Below are positions 22,080 to 32,269 of a stretch of DNA of 64,000 bases, piece after piece; the first letter of the stretch is position 1, and the number at the start of each line of letters is the position of its first letter. The position numbers were made by a program, and so were the translations under genes. Where the stretch lies: NCBI RefSeq assembly GCF_048564905.1, contig NC_133010.1:6083566-6147565 (forward strand), in the 5' to 3' direction. The DNA is from Vicugna pacos. Lineage: Eukaryota > Chordata > Mammalia > Artiodactyla > Camelidae. The notes beneath the pieces were generated by a model. The model made no database searches. It was not told the DNA's origin and saw only the letters and a list, made by a program, of their open reading frames with translations.

Positions 22080-23614
22080 TTATCACTATAACAGAGATAA
22101 AGATCTTCTAACTTTTTGATTTGTTAGTAATTTCTCATTATATTCCACTGTAATCAGAAAGTATTGTTCACAGTGTTTCTGCTTAATAAGACATCCTGAT
22201 GTTTTCTTGTGAACGAGTACACGAAAAACTTTGTAGGTATTCCATCAGCACTGGGAAGGAAATATGTTTCCTGTTCCCAGGATCTAAAATTCGGGACATG
22301 GTGATAGAAGCTATTTTATTGATTATGTTAGGTTTTCTGGCTCCTTAATCAGTTTGGGTTTGTCCACTTGATCTGTCTTGGTCTGAGATTGCTGTCTTCA
22401 AGTCTTCTACTATGATGGCGTTTCTATGTATGTTCTACAGTTTTTGCTTCATGAAGGTGGTTGCTACTATTTTATTCATACATATTCATAAATTTCATAG
22501 AGTCATTTTGAATTATTCCACTTAGCATCAAAAAGCACCTCTCATAAACTTTATTCCTTTTTGAATTGAATGCTGCTTTATCAGATACCTAGTTCATGTC
22601 CCTCCATTCTTAGTGTTTCTGTGAGCCTGGTACACATTTGTCTGTTTTATCTGTTTATTTGCTTTGCTGAATCACTTTGCTTTAATTACATCCCTTGCAT
22701 GCAGCATATGGCTGGATATTATTTTATAAGCCAAGGTAAAAATCACGTTCTTCTAACAAATCAAGTTCATTCATATTTATCGATATGACTAACCTGTCTC
22801 AATTCTGTTGGTTTCAGTTGTGTCAGAATACTTCAATAATTACGTTTATTAGATGATTCTCTCTATGGTTACTTCTTTACAAAATGTGCAGTATTTGCTC
22901 TTTAATTAAAAGTAACAATTAGGAAGGATTGTATTTTCATTCTAATGGTTATCTTTGAATTTATATCATTTATAACACCCTTGATTCTATGTTCTCTTAT
23001 TTGACATTTTACTCTTCGGTTGATTAATTTCCAAGGGTATATTTTAAATCCTATCGACTACACAATAGGCAACGAGTTTATTCTGTTTCCTATTTCCTCT
23101 CTTCTCTCTTATTTAGTTGTTTTATTTATGTTTTGTCATAAAATACAGCATCTGTGCACCCATGCCTTTGTTTGTGTCTTAACTCTACATTTGTATGCAC
23201 TGAAATGCCCCTCACCAGCACTTTGCTGAGGTTTCCTCATTTCTCTGTTGATTGAATGAAGGCAGTCTCGCAAATTCCTCATGAAGGGCTCATGGGTAGA
23301 ACGTTTTACATTCTATATGTTTAAAACTGTTTTTTAAGACTTGATGATCAATAAACACATTAGCTGGTAATAAAAATCTGTATTCATACCTTCATTCATT
23401 GTGATTTATTTTCCTAAAACTATTCCATTGTCGCCTTTTTGTGTGTGTTGTTTTTAAAAAGTCTAATGCTCTGGGAAGTTATTTGATCTTTTGCCTGGAG
23501 AGGCCTTGATAGGTTTTTGGTTTTTCTTTTTTTTTTTTTTTAATCTTTTCATTTTTTGAAGCTAATACTTTTACCAGGGTGTACCTCGGAGATGATAATT
23601 CTGAGTTAATTTTC
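22080..23614 (-). repeat. Old LINE (L1M/HAL1-like), antisense, left part
   Basis: The T-rich plus strand resembles antisense HAL1/old L1: 'tattccactgtaatcagaaa' at about 22140, 'gattgctgtcttcaagtctt' and 'ctatgatggcgtttctatg' near 22390-22430. It is decayed, with no frame of its own. It appears to continue beyond the younger L1 at 24241. Confidence 0.4.
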
Positions 23615-23625
23615 TTAGACTTTTT
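23615..23625 (+). repeat. L1 target-site duplication, left copy
   Basis: Exact 11-mer ttagacttttt, repeated at 24230-24240. Confidence 0.75.
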
Positions 23626-24229
23626 TTTTAAACATTTTTTATTGATTTATAATCATTTTACAATGTTGTGTCAAATTTCAGTGTTCAGCACAATTTTTCA
23701 GTCATTCATGGACATATACACACTCATTGTCACATTTTTTTCTCTGTGATTTATCATAACATTTTGTGTATATTTCCCTGTGCTATACAGTGTAATCTTG
23801 TTTATCTATTCTACAATTTTGAAATCCCAGTCTATCCCTTCCCACCCTCTACCCCCCCCACCCCCGGTAACCACAAGTCTGTATTCTCTGTCCATGAGTC
23901 TATTTCTGTCCTGTATTTATGCTTTGTTTTTGTTTGTTTGTTTTTGTTTTTTAGATTCCACATATGAGCGATCTCATATGGTATTTTTCTTTCTCTTTCT
24001 GGCTTACTTCACTTAGAATGACATTCTCTAGGAGCATCCATGTTGCTGCAAATGGCATTATGTTGTCAGTTTTTATGGCTGAGTAGTATTCCATTGTATA
24101 AATATACCACCTCTTCTTTATCCAGTCACCTGTTGATGGACATTTAGGTTGTTTCCATGTTTTGGCTATTGTAAATAGTGCTGCTATGAACATTGGGGTG
24201 AAGGTGTCATCCTGAAGTAGATTTCCTTA
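23621..24229 (-). mobile_element. 5'-truncated L1, antisense
   Basis: Its poly(A) is the plus-strand T-run from about 23621, followed by the L1 3' UTR (reverse of 'acaacattgtaaaatg'). The ORF2 C-terminus is open from 24193 to 23951: MFIAALFTIAKTWKQPKCPS at the start, then an IYTMEYYSAIK-type motif, matching the human ORF2p C-terminal end. Truncated near 24229. It sits inside an older antisense LINE and has an exact 11-bp target duplication. Confidence 0.9.
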
Positions 24230-24240
24230 TTAGACTTTTT
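24230..24240 (+). repeat. L1 target-site duplication, right copy
   Basis: Exact ttagacttttt, the partner of 23615-23625. Confidence 0.75.
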
Positions 24241-24790
24241 AATATGTAGATTTATATATTCTTTTATTTCTAGAAAGCTTTACTCAGTTATATTTTTAAA
24301 TATTAATTATGCTCTATTGCTTAGTTTTCTTTATCAGGGACTCTGATTAATAACTATATTTTTCCACTTTTATCTGCCTTCCATTTTCACTTTGGCTTTT
24401 TTCTCTTTTTTTACTTATTTTCTTATCTTGTTTTCATTTTGTTAGTTATTTTTCTGCCTTTCTTTCAGAGTCCAGTTGAGAAATACTTTTGTATTTTCTT
24501 CTATTTTGTTCCTGAGTACAATCAACCCTTTTTATTGCTTCCTGACTTTTGTTTGTTTCTGGTCCACTTCCATTCTGATTCAGAGGGGTAGTCCAGTCTG
24601 CCGTCTAGTCCTACAATTTTATTTTACTTTATTTTTCTACAGGCAAAAAATCATTTTTCCAGTCAAAATATGCTAAATTATATCTTCTGTCATTCGATGG
24701 CAATTTTGACTAGATTTATTCAGTTTCTTCTTCTCATTCTGCAGATCCGGGGTGGTTTACAAGATTAATGTTTATAATGGCTTATTTTTC
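24241..24790 (-). repeat. Old LINE (L1M/HAL1-like), antisense, right part
   Basis: The T-rich text resumes the style of 22080-23614, for example 'gattaataactatatttttc' and 'tttctgcctttctttcagag'. The boundary is uncertain. Confidence 0.35.
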
Positions 24791-24799
24791 TGCCAGTGC

Positions 24800-25390
24800 T
24801 TCAAAGTTTAGATTCTTCAATGAATTTTTGTCTCTCTGTGTGTGGTATGGTTGAGGAAAGATTTGATGTTTTTCTTTTTTGCTTTTTCTCTTTTCACCTA
24901 AACACCAAATTTCCTTCTCCCTCACTTTTGTCCTTTTTTTTTTTTTTCCCCCCGCAGAAGTTGTGCAGGGCTGTCATTTCAAATAGTACATACTTGTAAA
25001 TTCCTTCTCTACCATTCATGCTCTGGTCTACCAAGGCACACATGGTTAGGATTTTCTGACTTAGAATGGCTACAATTTTTCTAGCAGTGTTTTTGGCTCA
25101 ACTTTAGTCCTGTCACCACCTCCCTTCTTCTTTCTTCCCTGCACTTTTTCTTAGACTGCTCTTGCGTGACCTCTGAGACTTGTGACATAACAGGAACAAA
25201 AGAAATCATTTTGTGATTTTTTTTCTTATTTTTTGTTATTTCTGTTTTGGCTACAGTTACTTTTAAATGAAGTGATACTCTATCTTTAAGTACATGGAGT
25301 GTGTCATTCATGCGTAGTTTTGATTGTCTTTCTCGTTTTTCCCTGTTATTCTATGAAACAGTGAGGGGCATAGACTTAAGCACCACTGGT
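24800..25390. other. Unannotated, T-rich
   Basis: Contains T/C runs at 24927-24953. Possibly more of the old LINE. Confidence 0.4.
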
Positions 25391-25392
25391 TC

Positions 25393-26057
25393 TGTTAGAG
25401 CGGGAAGGTAGGTAGATATGAGCAGAGAAAGGGGGACATGGACAAATGGCAGAAAACCATGCATCTTGTAAACAGCAGGGGTCTTGGGACAGACCAAGAA
25501 AATAGGATCCTCTAGACTAATAAAAAGACACCCCCGGGTTGATAAGTGTCCTGGAGGCGGCTAGGCATGTGGGACAGGACAGTACAGGAATCGTCACCAT
25601 CTGAATGTAACCTTTCGATCATTGTAACCTCCGTCCAAATGTAACCTTTTGCTTATGATACCCTGATCTGAATGCAACCTTCTGTTCATTATGACCTCAT
25701 CCAACTTCCTGATCAAGAACTAAATAAGGATGAAAAATCCCTCCTCCCCACCCGGGAAAGTGGAACTGGGATGAAGATCAGGAAAGATGACCCCAAACTC
25801 CTCCCCACCAATGAATATTCTGCCCATTCATCTTTACAATCATATAACGAGCTTGCCAAGGAAACTCGGGGCAGCTACCCACCTGGGTCTGCCTGCTCCT
25901 TCCTTGAGAGCATACTGTCTATCCCTTAATAAACCTTTGCTTTGCTTTCTTAACCTCCACATCTTGTCTTTGAATTCTTTCTGTGACAAGACAAGAACCT
26001 CTCGACCCCAGCAGCTCTTCAGTGACCGTACCTGCTCCTCTCTTCCGTAAGAAACCA
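25393..26057 (+). mobile_element. ERV1-like solo LTR
   Basis: Starts TGTTAGAGCGGG. Its U3 has three degenerate ~33-bp units (25599-25700) built around 'gaatgtaacct'. A typical class-I R/U5 follows: 'aaactcggggcagctaccc', 'ccttgagagcatactgtc', then 'ttaataaacctttgctttg' with the polyadenylation signal near 25929, and a U5 with 'tgacaagacaagaacctc'. It ends near 26057. No internal region is attached. Boundaries are approximate. A fossil of moderate age. Confidence 0.72.
25599..25700 (+). repeat. Three ~33-bp degenerate repeats in the LTR U3
   Basis: The 'atctgaatgtaacc'-type core recurs with spacing of 34 and 33 bp (final g of 'aatg' at 25607, 25641 and 25674). Tandem units upstream of the promoter are common in U3 enhancers of class-I ERVs. 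Function here is not shown. Confidence 0.65.
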
Positions 26058-26113
26058 GAGTTCAAACCCTCCTTACAGGGCGTAGCTAGAAGGCATCACT
26101 CAAATATTTCACT

Positions 26114-26191
26114 GTGGTTAACTCTATTCTTGGGTCTTTATGGGACACTTAGTGGTTAACTCTATTCTTGGGTCTTTATGGGACACTTAGT
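26114..26191 (+). repeat. Exact 38-bp tandem duplication
   Basis: The unit beginning ggttaactctattcttgg occurs at 26116-26153 and again, without mismatch, at 26154-26191. A preceding 'gt' is also shared. Confidence 0.95.
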
Positions 26192-26199
26192 GTAACAAG

Positions 26200-26615
26200 T
26201 GTTAAGGCAAATTCCCCTTGAAATTCTCCTTATTAGAAAATTGCCTCACTTGCGCCCTTAAAAATACTTACTCCCCAAAAGTGAGGAAACAGATTGCTGA
26301 GTCTTTAGGAAGCAGACTTCCTACACTCAATAGCCCCGGAGTCCCAACACACTAGCTGCAGGGTCATGATCTCCTGATTATCCTTCTTGTGAACAATAAG
26401 CACATTCAACAACCAAGAATGTAGCTTCGCCATGGACTTTCAAACCTAGAAATGGCCTTGGAAATTATCTGGGATGATTAGAAATTAAAAACCTAAGCGA
26501 ACAGTAGCATTTTTTAAATTGTCTCGGAAATTGACTGAGTCATAACCAGAAGCTGCGTCTCCTGATTCTCAGTCCAGTGCTAGTTTGGGGGGGTTTTTGT
26601 TGTTGTCATTTATTT
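26200..26615. other. Unannotated sequence
   Basis: No recognised feature. Confidence 0.45.
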
Positions 26616-26617
26616 TG

Positions 26618-28400
26618 GCTTTTTTTTTTTATATTCAATACATATTTATTTATTTTACACTTACAAAAGAATTGCCCACCCCCCGCCTCATTTCCTCCAA
26701 AACGGTTTCGTTTAGCAATTGTTAAAATTTTAAAACCAAATGAAAATAAGTTAATTACAGTGCAATTATTTTTCAGTGTAGCTGTCATAATAGAGTTTAA
26801 AACTCCTACAAGTGACCAATGTCTAAGTAATTTTTGAGGAAATTTTGAATACTGTTCAAAAGGAAAATTCCACATTATAAGCTAGCAAATTCTAGTACAA
26901 AAATAGTCCGTGTGTTGGAATAGCCTTTCCTTTTAAAAATATGGAACACTTTACAAATTTTGTGTCACTCTTGCTCAAAGGTCATGACGATCTTCTCTGT
27001 ATTGTTCCAATTTTTTTCCTGTGTGCTGCTCAAGTGAGCACCAGTTCTGTTTCTTATGCTTTAATGCCTGGTTTGTATGAGAAATTGCTTCAACAGCATC
27101 AAGAACTACATAGTCATTAAGGATTAAGTTTAGTTCTCTAGCCTGATCAGAAGAGTCAGATTCTATGTATTTTCCATACTTTACTTTACAGACCACCAGA
27201 GCTTCTGAATACTATTGAGAACATAGATGATAATATTTTGTGTGTCCTGAATTGGTATTAAACCAGTCAAAAGATAATGTTCATCCTTATATAAACCAGT
27301 AAATGTATAAATTCCAGTAAGTTTTATGAAACACTGAAAATGATTATCAACCTACACTTTCACCTTTATATACGGGTGGCCTCTGTGGACTCATGAATCA
27401 GGTGTTTTTAGACCCCTTTTAATATTTGTTTTTGTCTTTCTGATAGCATATATTGTCATCACTTTATGCAATAGGAGCCCAAGAACATTATAAATATACT
27501 AATTGACATTAAGGAATTTGGACTTTGATGTACTTATGAAGAACTCTTCATCCATTATGCAAAAAGTTAGAGTAAGTTTATATACATGAAGGTAAGGTAA
27601 AGATGGACTTTCCAACTCTCACGTGCTTGAGCCTGTTTTTAATATAGACTTCATATCTATGATGAACTAAAGAGATTGGTTTTGCTGGAGACACATTTGT
27701 CACCACCATCATCTACGGACATTACATACCTTGCTGCACACTGGTTTGTTTTGGAAGAGAAGGCAAGATCCTGTCTTTATAAACTGGTTTTCACATAAGT
27801 GACATTTTTCATGTTGTCAGCATTCAGTTTTCCACTGATGCACTTACAAGTTTTCATGAACAGCTGAATGCAAATGCGACACTAACCTTGAATGAAGCAT
27901 GGCGTCACTCTTAAAGCGTTTGGCGCTGAGACAATGGCAAGTAATACACACTCACCACTGGTCCATTTGCACAGTGAAGTTTCTCACTGCACATTCACCA
28001 ACAACTTTTGACCTCTGGGCCCAAAGACCATCAATTACCCATCTTACAGAGGTGGAGTACAGTAAACCAGCAGCATCATTTGGCTGTCACCCAGTTAACA
28101 TCCTGTCGTAGGGTGAAAAGCAATTTGTCCAATATTTCAACCGCCAGGGAGAATTTTTTATTAGCTTTTGGATGGGTTTGCCTTTCAATTGGATCATTTG
28201 AATAGCTTCTGTGGAAAGAGAGATGCTGCCCTCAGATAATGATTTTGCATTTCATCTCATCATTAATGCTTTGGACCTCACGGGAAGTCACTGTGCCTTT
28301 TATGAAGGTCGAAGCATTTTATAACCTTAATAAAGACTCGTAGCCTCGGGAACAGCAAGTGTGAGCAAGTGAGGGAGATTGACTGAATAAAAATGTAACT
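26618..28400 (-). pseudogene. Possible processed pseudogene, parent unknown
   Basis: On the minus strand the right-to-left order looks mRNA-like. Coding-like stretches lie at about 28290-28090 (a frame without stops that includes LAVEILDKLLFTLRQDV) and 27196-26975 (74 codons, with ESDSSDQARELNLILNDYVV, ending in a stop). About 300 bp of 3'-UTR-like sequence follows, then AATAAATAAAT and an A-run of about 10 at 26632-26623. The segment between the two stretches shows frame breaks. I do not recognise the parent protein, I see no clear target duplication, and the coding-like parts could be chance. The start is unknown; the end is the A-run. Confidence 0.3.
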
Positions 28401-28404
28401 AAAT

Positions 28405-29020
28405 TGCTACTTTAGATTCCCTAGTTGGAGAATTTCAAATGCAAACCAACAGTTAAAGAGTGCACTGGCATCCCAAACTTCAGTGCTATTCCGAAATACA
28501 TACAGAAAGTGGTATTATTCAAAGAAAACTGAGATAAATCATCTTTTTCTCCATTCTGAAAAAGCTTTTTTTTCCCCCTGTAGTTTTATATTTAATTGCT
28601 AAATATTTTATATGGGTGCTAGACAGAGATGGATTAATACACATCTTGAGAGATTTAAATTCAAAATAATTAATAGTCATGGTGGTTCTCAGTCATTATA
28701 AATGTATTCCTATATGGCATTTAGGTCACTATATTTTGAAGTGTGAAATGAATACAAGATAATACGCAAGAGTGATTTTGAAAACTGCATTCTCGTCCAT
28801 ATTTCCCAAAGGATACATCACTTTGTACCAAATAATACTAGTAAATTATAACTTTCAATACATACTTAAGGATACTCTCCAGAGGTACCATCCCAATTTA
28901 TGAAAAAGTTCTTTTATGGTTTTCCTGGGCTTTTATTTTCTTCCCTCAGGTATAGTTTACTGGCCCTAATTATGTTCACAGGAACCAAGAAAGAAAACAG
29001 GAGTTGCTATGCCACACATA
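28405..29020. other. Unannotated sequence
   Basis: A T-rich patch lies near 28567-28577. Nothing recognised. Confidence 0.45.
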
Positions 29021-29029
29021 GTGAGAAAA

Positions 29030-29160
29030 TAAAATCTCATCTTCCCTGACCTTCACAGAACCCTTTAGAGGAAGGCGTATGATTATAGGCCGTGGATCAG
29101 AGAGGTTAAGCAATTTTGCAAGGTCATATTCCTGGTGAGTGTCGGGGCTGAGTTCGGCTG
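29030..29160 (+). repeat. MIR SINE fragment
   Basis: 'cagagaggttaagcaatttt' followed by 'gcaaggtcatattcctggtg' is the MIR core ('cagagaggttaagtaacttgcccaaggtcacac'). Confidence 0.65.
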
Positions 29161-29169
29161 ATTCACCCC

Positions 29170-29960
29170 TTCTTTCAAGTGAGACAGTATGTTTTACTGT
29201 CTTCTGCAGCAGTAAAAGAGAGCAGGTCAGGTGCTGGGGAATGATCTGGAGCAGGCAGTAGTGGGGATGCCTGAAATGATGCTTGGACTGGGAATGCACT
29301 TGATCCGAAGGCTACTTCTTGAAGTCAGTACCGGGGAGCCTGACATGTAGGCTGACTTTGAGGCAAGAAAGGCTGTGGTCTGAGCTGGCAGCCTGAAGTA
29401 AAAACTGAAGAGTCGTTCTTGTAGAGTAGCCATTGGCTAGAAGGTCACTGGGCTTCCCAAAAAACTATCCTGTAAGATGCCAAAAACAAGTTTTCAAATT
29501 TTCAGCTGTGTTTGTCCCCTGCACTATGAACTTGAGCATCTGTGGGCAGGCTGTGATTCTTTCACTTTGTCTCAAACATCCAGAGAATGCTTGCTAAACA
29601 GTAGTTCCTCAATAAATAAATAATAAGTGAAGATGATCAAAATTCAAGCTAAGTGGAGGGCAAAAGTCAGAGACTTCAGATACCCATCCTAAATCCAAGG
29701 GCACTATTTCTAAGAATAAGTGGCACCTAGTAACTGGAACCTGGTGTATGTCCAAGAAGTCTGGAATTTAAGGACAATGCTTTTTAACTATAACTCCTTC
29801 TTAAGATCTGCCACATCAATATACTGACTTTTAGAACCAGGGCTTTCCTTGAGCTGGCCAGATTTGCATTGCAGAGCATAAAGCCATTTGATTGTTTGGA
29901 TTTATTCAGTACACTCCTACTGTCTTTGCAACTTAGATACGCCCACCATTAACCCAACCA
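29170..29960. other. Unannotated sequence
   Basis: A short 'cctcaataaataaataata' at 29609-29627 may be the tail of an old SINE. Otherwise blank. Confidence 0.4.
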
Positions 29961-29964
29961 TGAT

Positions 29965-29979
29965 GCTGACCTGTCCTGG
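29965..29979 (+). repeat. SINE target-site duplication, left copy
   Basis: Exact 15-mer gctgacctgtcctgg, repeated at 30139-30153. Confidence 0.9.
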
Positions 29980-30138
29980 TTTAACTTATTTATTTTGTTT
30001 TTTTGGTTTTTGTTTGTTTTTTTTGGGGGGGGGGGCAGAATTAGGTTTATTTATTTACTAAATAGAGGTACTGGGCATTGAACCCAGGACCTCATGCATG
30101 TGCACTCTACCACTGAGCTACAGGCTCCCCACAATGGA
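29980..30138 (-). mobile_element. Camelid Vic-1-like tRNA-derived SINE
   Basis: Read on the minus strand, the head is a tRNA-related pol III promoter. Box A is within 'tagctcagtggtagagtgc' (plus 30103-30121) and box B is ggttcaatgcc (plus 30074-30084). Then comes 'cagtacctctatttag', an AAATAAATAAA linker, 'cctaatt', a C-run (12 G on the plus strand, 30026-30037) and an A-rich tail with CAAA units. The layout equals the alpaca Vic-1 SINE as I remember it, which derives from tRNA-Ala. An exact 15-bp target duplication flanks it. The tail is preserved and the copy looks fairly young. Confidence 0.88.
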
Positions 30139-30153
30139 GCTGACCTGTCCTGG
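30139..30153 (+). repeat. SINE target-site duplication, right copy
   Basis: Exact copy of 29965-29979, adjoining the SINE head. Confidence 0.9.
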
Positions 30154-30159
30154 GTCACT

Positions 30160-31085
30160 CACTCCAGCTCCAGTAAGCACCATGTCTCAACACAGCCCTA
30201 AAATGTTTTTATCCTCTTACTTTAACCTTCATTCATTTATCTGTTTTTTTGTTCTCAAGTGTTTATTAATGTCTTACTGTACCAGGCAATGGGGATAAAA
30301 CTTAATAGCCCTCGTGGATCATACCTGTTGGCAGGGAAAACAGGAAACTGCAAGAAGTTACAGTGTGAAGAGTTTTGATGAGGAAAAGTATGGAATGCTA
30401 GCAAATCACGTGCCTAGTATTTTCAGTTATTTTGTCAGAGTTCAGAGCATCTTCCTGCCACCTCCTCCCTTTGTTAAAGTCTTCTTGTTAGTAGACATAG
30501 CAAAGGGACGTTTCCAAGGAAACTGATCAACAGAGTATGTGTCACTCATGTCTCAGCATCAAGAATGGCCCTACTTCTCACATAAGCTTGTTTGACTTCA
30601 TGAACACTGTGAACCTTGAGCTCATATGTTTTTCCTCTTCACTTTTAAACTAGGGACAGCTAAATCTAGATGGGCAATCTCTTCTTAGAGTTTTGGGTAT
30701 TAACTTCATTCTGATCTTACTGTTTACTTGTCTCATTTACTTTACTACTAAATTCATTCTGTTATCTTTTCTAAGTTGCCTCAATGAGTGGAATGAAATG
30801 AGATGTGAGTAAATAGATGTATCATCCCAGAAATATTCCTCTTACTTATTGGGCATTTGGTGATTTTGTACATGGAAAATTGTCCTATGTGTTTATTTTC
30901 CTTCTTGGACAACTAGACTGAGAGTAGGACTGAAATTTCCTTTTAATATTTAAGTGTTTGAGGGGTCTAGAAATATTACCTCCAATACAGTGAAGTAAGA
31001 CAGAAATAGACTATAGATTTATTTATTCATTTTACCTCCTTCATTCATACATTATTACAGGGCCATTTGATGCCAAATGCTATTT
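30160..31085. other. Unannotated sequence
   Basis: No recognised repeat or frame. Confidence 0.45.
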
Positions 31086-31089
31086 GAAA

Positions 31090-31700
31090 CCGTGGGAGAC
31101 TAAGTAGTACAAATTTTAAAAAGCAGATAAAGACCCTTGCCCTAATGAAGACTGCATTCCAGAAGAGACAAAGAATAAATATATGCTTTGTTCAAATATG
31201 AGATGCATTATGATAAAAGATGATCAGGGAAGGGGGATAGTGGTAGATAGGGTATCTTTTTATACAAGAAGGTCAGAGGAAAAAAACCCCTGATAATATA
31301 TCTAAGGAATATGAAGAAAAATGATCATGAGGTTTTTCTGGAGAAGAACCTTGCAGGTAGAGGGAATGGCAATTGTGAAGACCCTAATACAGAAGTCTTG
31401 TTGAAGCTTGTTGGAGAAGTCTTGAGGAATGCTAAGGAGGCCACTGAAGTAGAACTATGGGCTGAATATAAGATGAAATCAGGAAGGTAAGGATCTTTCA
31501 GATTGTCATATAGAGCAAGGCGGAAACAGAGTGACCATTTCAGAGACTATTTGAAACAAACCAGGCATGCAGTGATGGTGGCTCAGACAAGAGTACCTCA
31601 GTGGAGGTGCAGTTTAACAATCAGGTTCCAGAGACACTTTGAAGAGAAAACTGAAAGATTTGGCTAACAGATATGATGTTGGGTGTGAGCAGCCAACTTC
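31090..31700 (+). repeat. Ancient interspersed repeat
   Basis: Keeps the phrase order of a widespread old mammalian repeat: 'aaagacccttgccctaatga', 'gactgcattccagaagagac', 'ttgcaggtagagggaatggc', 'agtgatggtggctcagacaa', 'ttgggtgtgag'. The same family is likely at 46740-47330 and 1190-2100, and in the opposite sense at 40880-41250 and 60680-61200. I cannot name it reliably. Confidence 0.5.
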
Positions 31701-31704
31701 CAGT

Positions 31705-32265
31705 TTGTAAATAGGAAACAGGGGACTGATAAAGTTGGCTAAATTGATCAATATTAGGGTAGACAAACACATGTCAAGCAAGAGTGAACCCTGAGTACAG
31801 AAATAGGATTTAGATAAAAGTCAGGAGTGAAGATGGAGAAGGTAAATCCTGGAGTAAGGGCAAGAAGATGGGAAAAAAAAATCTCAGGGTTAAGAGCAGC
31901 CTCAGTTTAAGGTTAGGAAGACATAAGAGCTATTTGCTTATTGCCAGTGACAAGGAACTACTGATTACAAGTGCAGCACCAGCTCTCCCCCACTGCCTTA
32001 TATAGACACAGGCACCTCATTAGGTGACTATCCACAAAATTCTAGCCTTGGACCTGTCTTATTGACAAAACTGACCTAAAGAGTTACTTGAGCAAACCAT
32101 GAGCAAAGTAATTATAACTTACATATACTTCCTTATGTGGAATCTAAGATTGATCTATCTTAGAATAAATTCTCCCCTAGAGTTAGTTTGGTCATAGCAA
32201 GGGCACACATTTTTTTTAATGGGTATTTGTGTGCTTTTTCATGAATGTGATGGCATTTTAATCTG
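31705..32265. other. Unannotated sequence
   Basis: May include the end of the ancient repeat. No gene. Confidence 0.4.
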
Positions 32266-32269
32266 TGTA

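Noticed and set aside
29980-30138. tRNA gene
   Set aside because: A and B boxes are present, but the sequence continues into a SINE body with tail and target duplications, so it is a retroposon and not a functional tRNA.
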